Assembly (NCBI GenBank): GCA_036897095.1
Contig: JAYMSP010001331.1
Span: forward strand, 1 to 33,303
From: Plantago elongata
Taxonomy: Eukaryota > Streptophyta > Magnoliopsida > Lamiales > Plantaginaceae
DNA: 33,303 bases
Direction of reading: 5' to 3'
The translations under genes and the position numbers were made by a program. Numbering within the stretch: position 1 is the stretch's first letter; the number at the start of each line of letters is the position of its first letter. Below the pieces are notes generated by a model. The model made no database searches, was not told the DNA's origin, and was given only the letters and a program-made list of their open reading frames with translations. This document shows positions 11,779 through 28,170 of the stretch, one piece after another.

Positions 11779-14700
11779 TTACTCCTTTAGCCAGGGCTCT
11801 AGAACTGGGGTCCACTCGCAGACTTCTCCTTCTTTAAACCAGAGAGCTGTAAAGAAAATAAATTGAGTCAGTTTACTCAGTTATGAACTCAAGTGCATAG
11901 CATCCTTCCATGACCGAAGATTCACTCATGTTGCTAATAGTTATTCGGAACATGAGTTGCACTAGTTACATGGATAGAACCCTGAGATTTGTCAGGAATC
12001 AGGATACGTGGTGTAACATGCCCAGTAATCCAGTTTTCAAAAGAGAAAGCATACACGAAGTTTATTCAGAATTTTTTCACACGAGGAAAATGGGAGTACA
12101 ATTATCAACTGACAGACGGGTAACAACTTGTTTAGATATTATGCAATTTATGCACTGTAATCATGGGCTAGAGAACTCATAAGAATAATATTACATGATG
12201 TACATGGTTGTACATATAGTATAACCGTAATTGCTGAAAACTGGTACACTCAAATATTTTCATTGATGCAGGGATGCGAATGAAACCATGCCATTTTTCC
12301 TATTATATCAATGTGTGAGAATTCAATATGAAGTAGGAAAACACATTGATGTTCGTTGGACAAGTTCAGAATACTCGAATCTTCCACAAAATTACACTGG
12401 AAGAACACACACACACACACACACACACAGATATATGAAGGTGTACCTATTTCCCTTTTGCCATTTTCAGGACTGTCGCTTCCATGAACCACGTTCCTGA
12501 AAGAAACATCACAAAACATTGAGAATCAAAGGGAATGAAATAAGGAAACGGAAGAAAGATTGAGGAGTGTCAGTGTCAGAGGCATGATTGAAATGAACAA
12601 CCTGAACTAGACCAGTTACTAGAAGGCTGCTAGAAGAAAAAGACAAAGGAATGCTCCTGTTTTACAGTCATGCGTAAGATGTTATTGCTGGTATAATAGA
12701 CTTGGAGACTAGGGCAAAACAAACCAAAAGTTGGTATGTTGCTTGGGAAGAATTGATGTTAAACAATAGGGTCACTCGGCGTGATACCTCATCAAATATC
12801 ATATTCGGAATCATGGGAAATCAATTTCCAATTACGCAAAGAGACACTAGGTTGTGCAGATTGCTCACATGTATATTTGACATGCCACTGCATATAAGTG
12901 ATATAACCATCTCCAAGTTCTCTATCAAGGGCATGCAGAGAAAATATATTGAATCACATCATCCCCTAGTTTAACAGACTTTAACTGTAAAGTCACAATA
13001 TTTGAAGTTGAACCGAGTAGTCGTCTATCATCGTCGAATCGGACTAGGCAACCTGTTACTGATAACCTCGTAATCATTGAGTTCAGTGTGAATACATGAG
13101 CAGGAAAATAATAGTTACCCCTCCAACCACCACCAAAATCCAAGTACTCAATCAAAGGGCTCGTTGCTATAATATACTCAATCACATCGAATCCCTTTAT
13201 GCAAACACAATTTAATCTTAATGATGTAAGATTGGGACAGAGTACTCAATCATTAGTCAACTTATGGACATATTTACCATTGGGTCTGAGTTTCAAAACA
13301 TAACCACTCAAATCCAAATTCTCTATCAAAGGGCAAGCTAGGAGAATAACCTTGATCGCATCACCATATATCCCAACATCGTGTAAATGTAAAGAAACAA
13401 GACTTGAACATTGTACTCTATTGTAATCAAACCGATCATGACTTTCATTTTTTCCAACAATAGATAATTTGGTCAAAGATCATATCTCGAACAACTGGGA
13501 TGGAATTCCCTGAAACCGAGAGTGCAAACTAAATTCCTTAACACTCAATGCTGAAGCATCTTCAATCACAGTATTAATAATACTATCTATATAACCTGAA
13601 AAATGCCAAGTTATCTGAATTACCAACTGAACCAGCTTTAAATTGTGCTTCCTGTATCTCTTGGTTTGGCGGGCATTATGGAATAGTAGTTGAAGTTGAT
13701 CCTAATAGCATATTTTGTGGTACTGCAGATGAAAACTTTTGATAATTTGCTCTTTAATGGTCCTCTGATACTCGCATCATGGCAAACTATCCTTACTCGG
13801 TTTGCTAAATCTTAGCTCCTAGAATTTGGGCTAGTACTGTACAGATGCTTTGTGTGCTTACCAAAGAAACGAATCAAACAAATAGAGGTTCCAAGGTTTT
13901 TTGTTACTGAATTTTTGTATGCTGTTTAGATTGAGAGTAATCTGCATATATTGCAAGGTAAAAGAGAAACGGGTGACTATCCTAAGGTATAATTTTTCTC
14001 AATTATGTATTGGAGTGTTTGGTCGAGATGATGTACTTATTGGCCGGTGGATAAAAGGCTATCTTTATTTTTTTTGAAGAAAGAAGAAAGAGCAATAAAT
14101 GAATGCAGAGAATATATAATAGACAATAGTTAGTGGCTTGACCTTCCAGTTTGAACAGCCAGATCTCCTCTGATTGTGCCTGGCTCGGCATTGAGAGGAT
14201 TTGTTGCTCCAATCAACTTTCGAGCTGATCCAACGACACCGACACCCTCCCAAGCCTTTATAGATAAAAAATTAGGAAATTTATTAGAACTTGAAACTTG
14301 AAAGACAACAAGTCAATCACACAACGAACAATGAGTCTACTAACAAGATTGAAAACAGCTGAGAGTCATACCATACAAACCACAGGACCAGAAGTGATGT
14401 AGTCAATCAATTTCGGGAAAAATGACTTGGCTGACAGATCCTTGTAATGCTCCTGTAATGACAACACACAGCAAAACAATAATGCCAGTTAATTATATCT
14501 CAAACGTCAATCCACCATAATCGTCGAACCAAAGTAATACGAGTGAGTTATGACTTACAGAACCCTAACCAAAATACATTTATGCCAATTATATACCCGT
14601 CCAACGCAAGTCAGAAAACATGGATACATTCACATTCACAAAGCAGTATAATAGCAAAACAAAAAACCAAAATGTAGAGTAAGACGATACAATGTAGCAG

Positions 14701-15593
14701 GTCAGTAATTAGAGTTAATGAAAGGACCTCAGCCAAATATTCGGACAGTTGAAGAGCTTCAACCCAGTCTACAATACATTTATCCCAATTATATACCCGT
14801 CCAAAGCAAGTCAGAAGACATGAATACAATCACACAGACTAATCACTAATGATATCCCCATCTAGACTATAATCTCAATTCCAAGTACCAAAATCGAAAG
14901 GTATCATACCGAGCTTAGAGTAAGACATGAATACATTCACACACAGACTAATCACTAATGATGTCTCCATCTAGACCATAATCTCAATCCCAAGTACCAC
15001 AACCGAAAGGTGTCCAATACCGAAACGAAAAACCCAAATATAGAGTAAGACAATACAATGTAGCAGGTCAGTAGCTACCTCAGCCAAATCCTTGGGACAG
15101 TTGAAGAGCTTCAACCCAGTTAGCTTAAACCCCTTCTTCTCAAACCTCGAAATTATCTCCCCAACCTGCAAAAAATTGATAATTTCTCACCAAGATTTAA
15201 CCTTTATCACTAAATTTATGTTTTCAATACGAGAACATACAAGTCCACGATGAACACCATCAGGCTTAATCATGATATAAGTTTCTTCCACTTCCTGCAT
15301 AAAAGAAACAGATTACGAATCACTCAAGAGCTGAAAGAAAGAAGAAATAGCCCCAATTGGAATGAAAAAAGGTTCAGTACCAAAGAAGCAACTACACGAG
15401 GAAGAAAGATTCGATTTTTATGGGATTTCTTGGAAGTGTAAGAGCGGGATGAGGAGTATCGTAGAGTTGCTGGTGATGATGAAAAGTGGGAGGTGCAGGC
15501 AAAGCGGCCATTGGAGGTGGAGAGTGAGTTATGCTGGCGAGAAGAGGGGTTAACAAGCAGAGTTGTTGCTGCTGATGCTGCAAGAGACTCCAT
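11779..15593 (-). CDS. NDPK2: Nucleoside diphosphate kinase, plastid-targeted type
   Basis: The enzyme transfers the gamma phosphate from ATP to other nucleoside diphosphates through a phosphohistidine. Exons (minus): 15381-15593, 15241-15294, 15079-15165, 14372-14452, 14143-14255, 12447-12496 and 11779-11846. They sum to 666 nt, or 221 aa, all GT-AG. The first ~70 residues are rich in S, T, A and R, as in a chloroplast transit peptide. The kinase domain follows: [48 protein letters not shown], the nucleotide-site loop [14 protein letters not shown], and [16 protein letters not shown] with catalytic His187. It ends with [13 protein letters not shown] and WLKE. The transit peptide and sequence favour NDPK2 over the short cytosolic NDPK1. 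Intron 5 (1.65 kb) contains an F-box/LRR pseudogene and intron 3 a partial copy of exon 3. Confidence 0.95.
12405..12429. repeat. (AC)n microsatellite in NDPK intron 6
   Basis: Twelve AC units plus one base. On the sense (minus) strand this is a (TG)n run starting about 17 bases after the exon-6 splice donor. Confidence 0.95.
12830..13690 (-). pseudogene. F-box/LRR (FBD-type) pseudogene fragment inside NDPK intron 5
   Basis: Minus-strand frames give F-box/LRR sequence in order: [21 protein letters not shown], then [16 protein letters not shown], then [20 protein letters not shown]. Three similar modules follow, each with a helix-like stretch ending in [37 protein letters not shown] and [14 protein letters not shown]. 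The pieces are split by a stop after QLFEI, a stop after KLTND, and a frameshift at SACP/LIENL near 12,920. The F-box itself is missing. It lies in the same orientation as NDPK, wholly within the intron, so it is transcribed and spliced out with it. The parent gene family is large and fast-evolving in plants. Confidence 0.8.
14579..15120. repeat. Mosaic of local duplications spanning NDPK exon 3 and intron 3
   Basis: Three direct-repeat pairs are interleaved. ATTATATACCCGTCCAA with its flanks occurs at about 14,579-14,637 and 14,778-14,833. ACTAATCACTAATGAT with flanks through CCAAGTACCA occurs at about 14,822-14,902 and 14,928-15,011. AATGTAGCAGGTCAGTA with flanks occurs at about 14,676-14,768 and 15,042-15,120; this last pair includes the 3' half of exon 3. 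Together they indicate at least two rounds of tandem duplication within the gene. Confidence 0.85.
14728..14768 (-). pseudogene. Partial duplicate of NDPK exon 3 with splice-site dinucleotides at both ends
   Basis: On the minus strand this 41-nt piece encodes TGLKLFNCP before a one-base deletion relative to true exon 3 (15,079-15,165) breaks the frame. It keeps the downstream donor (GAG followed by GTCC). Duplication also placed a TGTAG directly before its first base. It therefore looks like a potential 41-nt cassette exon whose inclusion would shift the NDPK frame. Whether it is ever spliced in cannot be seen from sequence. Confidence 0.6.
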
Positions 15594-16938
15594 TTCTGTT
15601 CTTCTTCTCTTGTTTGCTATCTATCCTTTTCCAATCCCAACAGGCAGCTGAGTAATATGCCAAAATGTCAAATTAGGCATATATCCAGAGTGTAGGAGTG
15701 AGCATAAATTAAGATGCTTGGGACCGGAAATCGAGCTTTCGATCCGACCGGGGTCGTTTAGGTCCGATTGTGCACTTGACACGAGGGGTTATACTTATAG
15801 GAGTCGAGTCCTACCTGGGTCGCCTAGTAAAGGCTCGTGTTTGGGTCGTTCAATATGGTGCTTGACTAAAATTGAGTTGAACTTGATGGGTTTAATTGAG
15901 GTTCGACTTGTTGATAATCGACTATATCGTTATTAATATTTTTTTAATATGTGTATATATACTTTTTTGGTAACAAACTTTAAACTTAATTGTTGTGACT
16001 TAAACTCAAACTTGAAGAATTAACTTGTTTTATTAACAAGTCGATCTTAACTCGAACATAATTACAAATTAAGAAATAGATAGTGACTTGTTAAACATCA
16101 TGGCCCTATAATATGAACTCAAACTTAATTATAGCTGGAGGAATGAAATAACATTCATCAACAACACTACCTATCGCAAATCACATACCCTACTTGGAAA
16201 GCTAAGACTACATTACTGCCCCTTAGAAAATTACTCAATCAGTCAATCTCATATGGTGCAATATCTTTTGCTTGCTCATCGATTGGGACAAAGTGTTAAT
16301 AATAGCTAGTATGTCTTCCATCACTTGTCATACTTACTTCACTTTTACTTAATCTTTATGATTTGTAGTCTATTATGTGAGTGTGGTGGTTTACACAATA
16401 TTCTGGTGGTTTACACAATACACACTCGATAACCTGCAGTTGATAAGTTAGGCTAGCAGAAAATGATATAAAAACCAAAAACTGTTTGGGAGAACCACAA
16501 AAGTCTTCATTTTTCAAAAATCTGAAACCATGATTTCCATCAATTAGATTATATGGGATAATCCCAAAAGAGAACATATGCTTGCACAAGCTATTGAAGC
16601 TGGGAATCTAGACAATTGTGAGTGTTGGTAGAGTATTTTGTCAGTGCCCAATTGAAATCCAAGTCAATGGTGTAGCAATTTTTACAATACTTAATTGATC
16701 TCGTGCCACACATGTTTTGGTTAAACCAGCACTACAGTTTAAGATGCTCAAACTGGTCTAAAGAGAACCATGACTGTATATAGCCAAATTAGACAATGTT
16801 CCAATTCAAATAGTTTAACTGAGAAGCAATAATTGATATGAAAAACTGATACATGAAAGTGGTTGGTAAAAAGAAATAATGATTCTATGGTATTGCAACG
16901 AGGATACATGAAAGTAGCAAGAACTGTGATGACTGAAT
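15594..16938. other. Intergenic region between NDPK start and RPN7 end
   Basis: The left end is the NDPK promoter/leader (minus strand), and the right end is the RPN7 3' UTR (minus strand). The middle has CG-richer sequence with recurring GTCGAG/TCGAC-type words at about 15,715-15,920, which looks like an old dispersed repeat. It also has a 16-bp direct repeat, GGTGGTTTACACAATA, at about 16,385 and 16,405. No gene is seen. Confidence 0.45.
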
Positions 16939-19615
16939 TCAAAGATCAATAACACGAGAAAGCTTCTGGATGCGGTTCAGGAGGAAGTCTCCTTGCTTGA
17001 TTGTCGACTGGTAAAGGGCATTCTTTGAATCAGGGCGATTAGTTTCTAATACGCCTGCAACTTTGTCTATCTTGCAGTGTAGCTTACCAGCTGCAATAAA
17101 ACGAGACAATTCCCTGTACACACAAAAACATGTCTTAGGCTAGAACTGGATCTAGTATAAAGCAGACTTACAGAGGCAATAGAGGAACTTACACATCGAT
17201 GAAATCAACAGTCACCCCAAAGGATTTAGCCATAGCTTCAATAGTCACACTTTTGTATGACTCCAGGAACTGGGAGTAAACAACAGCTCTGATCTCCCTC
17301 ATGTAATAGCGGAAGTGTCGATGCAAGTAACGGTCCAGCTTAATATGCTCGGTCAAGCCAGCTGAAAGTAAAAAAATGCATGATTTCTATCACTGGACTC
17401 CAATGTATAAGTCTGATCAACTCGGACATAATGGCATTAAAAGAATGGTACTGAGGACCTATTTTAATCAGTAAGAGCAACTTACCAAAAGCAGTGAAAA
17501 AGGACTTGTACTGGCAATCATATAGGGAGTTCAAAAAGTCTGACAAATATGGTATTTTCCCGATAACAGTCAATATCTCTGGAGCATCCACTACCTACAC
17601 ATATCAAAAGGCAGAGGGTGATGTTAATTAGGTTCTTTTTTCCTTAAATCCCATAAACCAAAGCTGCTCAAAACCCAGTTGTGAGCTTTCAAGCTTCTGG
17701 AATATGTTAAAACAAATCTCTAGTAAGACTACAGGTAAGCGAGCCAGTGCCAGGCTTGATAAGGCCAAAGCTCAGTTCAGTTCCACCCCTATTCCAGAGG
17801 AGTGGAATGAATCAAGTGAAAACTACTTGAAAGAAGAATTACGGACCTTTTGTTTCAGGGAGACTCTATCCAAAGATATGATGCTTGTAAGGACAGTGTA
17901 GAATATGAAGGTATCGAAGGGGAAAAGTTCATAGGTCGTAAAAGTTGATATAGAATCAAGGAAAAGATCCGCTGCTTTCTTGAAGTTGCGAGTAGACATA
18001 CAAAACAAGCCCTCATAAACCTTGAGACGGTTCTTTCTTTCCCAGTCACCCCCCTCCTCAAACAAGCTATAAAAAAAGAAAAACAAAAGGCTCAATCTCT
18101 GCACATAAACATAGAACAAGGATGATAAGAATTTCTAAGTGGAGCATATATGCTATCCTTACTTCTTCGCTTTCTCAATACTCTTAGAGATGAGATCGAA
18201 GTCCATATGGAAGAAACCAATCTGCAAAGCATAAAAGACCAAGTCCATTTTTTGTCCAACTGCAACAGTTTTGCTCTCTGTTAATTTCAGTTGTTCAAGT
18301 GCCTTTTCCTGGATTAGAAAAAAAAAAATAATAATAATAATATAAGATTCATTATACATGTGTTCATCATCCTAGATTTGGGAATAAAAGTCAATGTGTA
18401 CCTTGTCACCTATGCGAATATAAAATAAGGATTTAGCCAAATGTGCTTCTCTAACTTCACTCTCGCCCAAGTTTTCTTCTGCATCAGCAATCCTAGATGA
18501 AATTTAGCCAGATATAGTAAGATTCGGTTGCAAACAGGCTAACTATATCTCTACTCATGATACACAATTACACATACACAGGCAGGCAGCATATATCTAC
18601 ATAATAAATAACATGACCATGGGGGATCACTCTCAATGGTGCTTAACATGCTAAAGTACAAAGGTTTCCTGGAACTATGATGCCATCGCCAAAGCCAGAA
18701 ATTTTATCAGACAGAGCAATAATTAATGAAGTAATGGGGTGCATGTGTCCTGAAACTAATGGGGTGCATCAAACCTTCTTTTTTTTTTGGAACTTAAGAA
18801 AACTTCCACACTTGTACATGTATATATTGACGTAAGATCTATTCAACGCATACGACAGTAGAAGACTGAGAAGAAAACCAGAAAGTCCCCTCCAGATAAG
18901 CTATATAGAGCAGTGTCATAACTATCATGTCAGGAATAAGTTGTTGGAGACTGGTAGTTTTTAAAGCTTTAGACTGACTTAAACTAAACTCTCCTTCAAC
19001 TCACACCTTACCTCCCCAAGAAAAACCACATGAGGCACTGAGGCAAAAGGAAAATCTATGGGCAAAAGGAAATTAAGCCGTAAACCCATTGAGTTAAAAG
19101 CTAACATAGTCCCAATCAATCATCCATAATTCCCCAACAGCTCATCTTGCATTGGAGTCCACATAGCTATAAACCAAACAAGAATAACAACAATTAGTCA
19201 ATTACTAATCAATTGCTAAACATACTTCTCATCAATCTTCTTGAGCTCATCGTCGATCTTAGCTCGCATTGATCCGACAGCCTTTTCATCCGAATCTAAC
19301 ACCTTTTCAGCTATAAGTGTTTCATACAAAGGCACCATATCTACAAAAACGAAAAAAAACGAAAAAACGGACCTTTAGAGTTCAAACGCCATTAAACAGT
19401 AAAACCCATATCAAATAGACATCAAACATTGAAACCCAGAATGGAAAACTGAAATAAAGGGCAAATCATCAGTGAGTACCATTGTCTAGGATGAATTTGA
19501 GAACCTCTTCACGAAGGCGTACTTTTTCGATGTCATCGACATCGTTCTGGGTGAGCAAAAAGAGCTTGTGAGCGAGAACAAGCTGCTGTTGCTGCTTTCC
19601 TTCTTCGGCTTCCAT
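16939..19615 (-). CDS. RPN7: 26S proteasome lid subunit RPN7 (PSMD6 homologue)
   Basis: This is a structural PCI-domain subunit of the 19S regulatory particle lid, acting in ubiquitin-dependent protein degradation in nucleus and cytosol. Exons (minus): 19480-19615, 19226-19340, 18402-18492, 18163-18308, 17847-18066, 17486-17594, 17193-17361 and 16939-17113. They sum to 1,161 nt, or 386 aa, matching the family length. Recognisable blocks are the N-terminus with a QQQQ run, [16 protein letters not shown], the helical-repeat part [20 protein letters not shown] and [19 protein letters not shown]. The PCI region contains [20 protein letters not shown] and [19 protein letters not shown], and the C-terminus is [12 protein letters not shown]. 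All introns are GT-AG and no lesion is seen. The gene is head-to-head with ELP3, with 990 bases between the start codons. Confidence 0.97.
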
Positions 19616-20605
19616 TGAGTTGGGTTTGTTTGTTTCTGCTGTGAATTTTGCTGAAAAATGAGCTGAAAGGTTTCTTGCGCAAAGAGAAAGGAATAGTGTG
19701 GGTCAGTTTGCAAATAATTTTCCGATCTATACTTTGGCCCCAAATGTTTCGTGATTTCGATTTTGGTATCACAACTTTTAAAAGTAATAAGAAAAACTTT
19801 CACATTTTAATTGGGTAGTGTTTAATCGAATCGAATAGAAACATCTATTATATTAAGATCAATTAGTTTATATTATTAAGCTTTTGTTATATTCGTCTAC
19901 AAACTCATTCAGTTTAGTTCAACCCTTCTTAATTATATTTTATACTGTAATTCAGTCAGATAATTGCAGTTAAATATAACATGGCCTAAGAACATGAAAG
20001 TTCAATCCTGATACAAGCATGATTGATCCATATATAACACATAATGCTCAATATTTAACATCGCTTTTTTAATTTCTAAAGATGACAACGTCGATCAAGT
20101 TTAAGGAATGATGTTTATCTCGATGACTATAATTACTTCATAATTAAAATTTGCATAAAAAATTACACAATATACCTCCTAAACTCCTATAAATTATATA
20201 CTAAGTAGGACTCTAATTTTTTTTAATAATTAAACATTTTCTATGTATATGTAACATTTTAAAAATGATATTATTTCTTCATTATTATTAGGTGTATGAC
20301 AAGGCTCCAGCTTGAATCATCAATATGGTGTTTAAGGCTAGGTCAATTAACTTTGGGGCTCTTTAATTATTTAATTCAACTTTAATCGTTTTAAAATAAT
20401 TAATATAATACTCAAAATCTAAGATCGATAGAAAATATAAAATATATTATTTCTCGAAACAAGCTTGACCCCCTAAAGCTCGTCCTTATAGCCGAGTTCG
20501 AGCCTACTTATCATGGTTCGAGCTCGTAAAATTAACCCTCTTCATTGAGTTTCTCACTGCACTAAACCCTAAACCTCACAAACGACGTCGATTCAATCTC
20601 CGACC
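19616..20605. promoter_or_regulatory. Divergent promoter region between RPN7 and ELP3
   Basis: The RPN7 start (minus) and ELP3 start (plus) are 990 bases apart, so both promoters must lie here. The middle is very AT-rich and non-coding. Around 20,455-20,530 there is GAGCTCG/TTCGAGC-rich sequence like that at 10,640-10,800, perhaps an old dispersed repeat. A telo-box lies just before the ELP3 start and is listed separately. Confidence 0.5.
20563..20574 (+). promoter_or_regulatory. Telo-box upstream of ELP3
   Basis: TAAACCCTAAAC lies about 30 bases before the ELP3 ATG. The telo-box AAACCCTAA is an established element near the transcription start of many plant translation and housekeeping genes, bound by telomere-repeat-binding factors. 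A role here is inferred from position only. Confidence 0.6.
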
Positions 20606-25316
<4,711 letters not shown>

Positions 25317-25985
25317 GGATACATCATAGAATTTCCATCAAGAGTATCTTTCTTTAGATTAGGTTGTGTTTTTAGGTAACTTGTAAATTATCTAAATTTT
25401 GATAACGTCTTGCTTGTACTGTTGTTTTTATGTATTTTGATTAGAAATGTGAATGGCAATTTATGAGGTCCTATACTTTATTGCCATCATATTCATTGTT
25501 TCCTGACTTATCCTACTACTAAAACAATCTTTATTCTCAAATAGCTTGGCTCGACGTGATCAAAAAGTCTGATATATGTAACGTTCCCATATCATTATAG
25601 TGCACAACTCTTTAAGGACTGAATGGTATATAATTTGAATGTTTGTTTTCAATTGAAATTGAATTTTTTTTACAAAATATTAAATTTAAGTGGGGAATAT
25701 TAGATTTGAGTGGGGAGATGGTCCTTTAAAAATGCGATAGAACATACCGGGTCCTAATCTTGTATAAAATTACAGTTTCCAGATAAATTAATCTTACACA
25801 TATACTACAAAACCTAGCTTACAAATTAGCATAACATAGTAAATGAAATATGAGTATTAAACGCTTTACTAAATTCATTTAAGCTATTACCCTGAAAATA
25901 CAAGATCACCCATTTGCTATCATACTCAACTCCATTTTCTTAAACATGGCTAATCAAAAGTAGCAATTCAAGAACACTAAATTTC
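25317..25985. other. ELP3 3' UTR and HemW-like gene upstream region
   Basis: AT-rich DNA between two plus-strand genes. The first part is presumably the ELP3 3' UTR. I see no gene, repeat or clear promoter motif in the rest. Confidence 0.45.
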
Positions 25986-27683
25986 GTGCTCCAGCCATCA
26001 TCAACAATGCTACTGAAACCATCTCTAACCTCACATATCTTAACTGCCTTTCCAACCAAAACCAAACCCTTCTTCCTTTCCCGCTCATTTCTAACCAATG
26101 CACTAACTGAACACTCCACACCAGCTGTTCGACAAAATGTCTCAACCAACAAAACCACCACTTCTCTCTCTGTTTCACCTTCACTTTTACTCCTGCCCAA
26201 GCTTCCACCAACCTCAGCCTACATTCACCTCCCCTTCTGCCGGAAACGCTGCCACTACTGCGATTTCCCCATTGTTGCTCTCGGCTCCGCCTCGTCCCAC
26301 GACGACCCTCGTATTTCGAACTACGTGGAAATACTTATTAAGGAAATCCAAGCCACCAGAGTGGATTCTACTGATAACCCACCTCTTGAAACTGTGTTTC
26401 TTGGAGGCGGGACGCCTTCGCTTGTCCCTCCGAGGCTAGTTTCGTCGATTCTTGAGGCGTTGTCTGTTAAATTTGGAGTTTGTGGCAATGCGGAAATATC
26501 AATGGAAATGGATCCTGGAACTTTTGATATGGTGGAGATGAAGGAGTTGATGAAGTTGGGGGTGAACAGAGTGTCGTTGGGCGTGCAGGCTTTCCAACAA
26601 GAGCTGTTGATGGCTTGTGGCAGAGCTCATGGGCTTAATCAAGTTTATGAAGCTATTGAGATTGTCAAGTCTTGTGGGGTTCAGAATTGGAGTATGGACC
26701 TCATTTCCTCTCTTCCTCATCAGACACAGGAAATGTGGGAGGAGAGCCTGAGGCTCACTATTCAAGCAGAGCCGACTCATGTTTCGGTTTATGATTTGCA
26801 GGTTGAAAAACAGACCAAGTTTGATGTCCTGTAAGTTGCACACAATTTATGCTCTATTCATCTTATCATCACATTCATTGCAGTTAATTGTTTAAGTCTA
26901 TATTACCAGCAGCAGTTATAAAATCAGAGATTTACCTAACAATCATGGCCTTCAGCAGGCATTTACAAGATGTAATCTTTTTGGATGCAGCAAGTATATA
27001 TATGAGATATATTGGATATTCTAATTCGCCTGAGCTATTCGTATCTTCACAGGTACACACCCGGTGAATTTCCCCTGCCATCAGAAAACCAATCAGCTGA
27101 CTTTTATAAAATCGCTTCAAGAATGCTTGGAGAGGCAGGTTATGATCATTATGAGATCAGTAGCTACAGCAAGAGTGGTTACCGATGCAAGCACAACAGC
27201 ACGTACTGGAAAAGCAAATCTTTCTATGCCTTTGGACTGGGTTCAGCAAGTTATATGAATGGAGTGAGGTTTTCAAGGCCAAGGAGGCTGAAAGACTATA
27301 TGAGTTATGTCGAAAAATTGGAGAATGGTTTGTCGAGTTATTCCAATGATGCAATTATCGATGATGCCAAGGACTTTGCAATGGATGTGGTCATGCTGTC
27401 TCTAAGAACTGCTGATGGCTTAGATTTGAAGTCGTTTAGAGAAGCATTTGGAGAATTCCTTTTGCTCTCCATTTATGAGGTTTTTAGACCTCATGTGGAA
27501 AACGGGCATGTAATATTGCTAGATGAGCAAAGGAGGCGTGTAGCTGTTGATGAGTTTGTATCCCTTGGATCCGAGGAAAATTTGAGAAATGAGAAGCTGG
27601 CGTTTCTTCGGCTCAGCGATCCAGATGGATTTTTGCTCTCAAATGAGTTAATATCTCTTGCATTTCAAGCAATCTCCCCATGA
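25986..27683 (+). CDS. HEMW: HemW-type radical SAM protein (heme chaperone family), organelle-targeted
   Basis: This belongs to the family often mis-named oxygen-independent coproporphyrinogen oxidase. HemW proteins bind an iron-sulfur cluster and heme and are thought to deliver heme. Exons 25,986-26,830 and 27,053-27,683 join in phase 2 (...KFDVL to YTPGEFPLP) to give 491 aa. Residues 1-75 are rich in S, T and basic residues, like an organelle transit peptide. The radical SAM motif is C85-x3-C89-x2-C92 (CRKRCHYC). It is followed by DFP, without the extra cysteine (CxC) typical of true HemN, which supports HemW. VFLGGGTPSLVP, EMDPGTF and VNRVSLGVQAFQ are intact, and the C-terminal HemN-type domain runs to the stop. 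It follows ELP3 on the same strand with a 669-base gap. Confidence 0.93.
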
Positions 27684-28170
27684 GTAATTTGAGTTTTCAG
27701 TGCTTCACATGCTGCTGGTTAGCTGTGGAGTATTACACTAGGTCTAGGTGTTTGAACAATTAATATTTAGTCTTTTTTACAACATTAATCATGTTGCATA
27801 TGAAATTATTTGTTTTGTTTTACTAAATGTAAATGGATTTTACTCTGATGTTTGTATTATTACAAATTACATGATGCAATACTAGTTGAAACTATCTGTC
27901 ACCTTTGATCTACATTTGATAGGGAGAATGGTGTATAGTATTCGACCGACCAACAAAGAAGAAGAAAAAGTGATGATGATGATCGATGATCAGTTCAATC
28001 CATGATCCTATCAGGATTACCATTTCATGCTTACAGGTTGGCCAACATAAAATCGTTGCAAAGATGTTTTATAGATGATTGATATCAGGTGTAATCACTC
28101 ACGAGTTTCTACCATCGAACTGACATACAAAATTACAAATATATCAATGGAGCTACATATCTCAAGTTTA
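27684..28170. other. Downstream region of the HemW-like gene
   Basis: This is the 3' UTR and non-coding AT-rich DNA. A GAT-rich patch (GATGATGATGATCGATGAT) lies near 27,973. Nothing else is recognised before the second dispersed repeat. Confidence 0.4.

Noticed and set aside
26137..26439. Alternative plus-strand frame in the HemW-like first exon
   Set aside because: It overlaps the conserved radical SAM region in another frame and shows no motif of its own.
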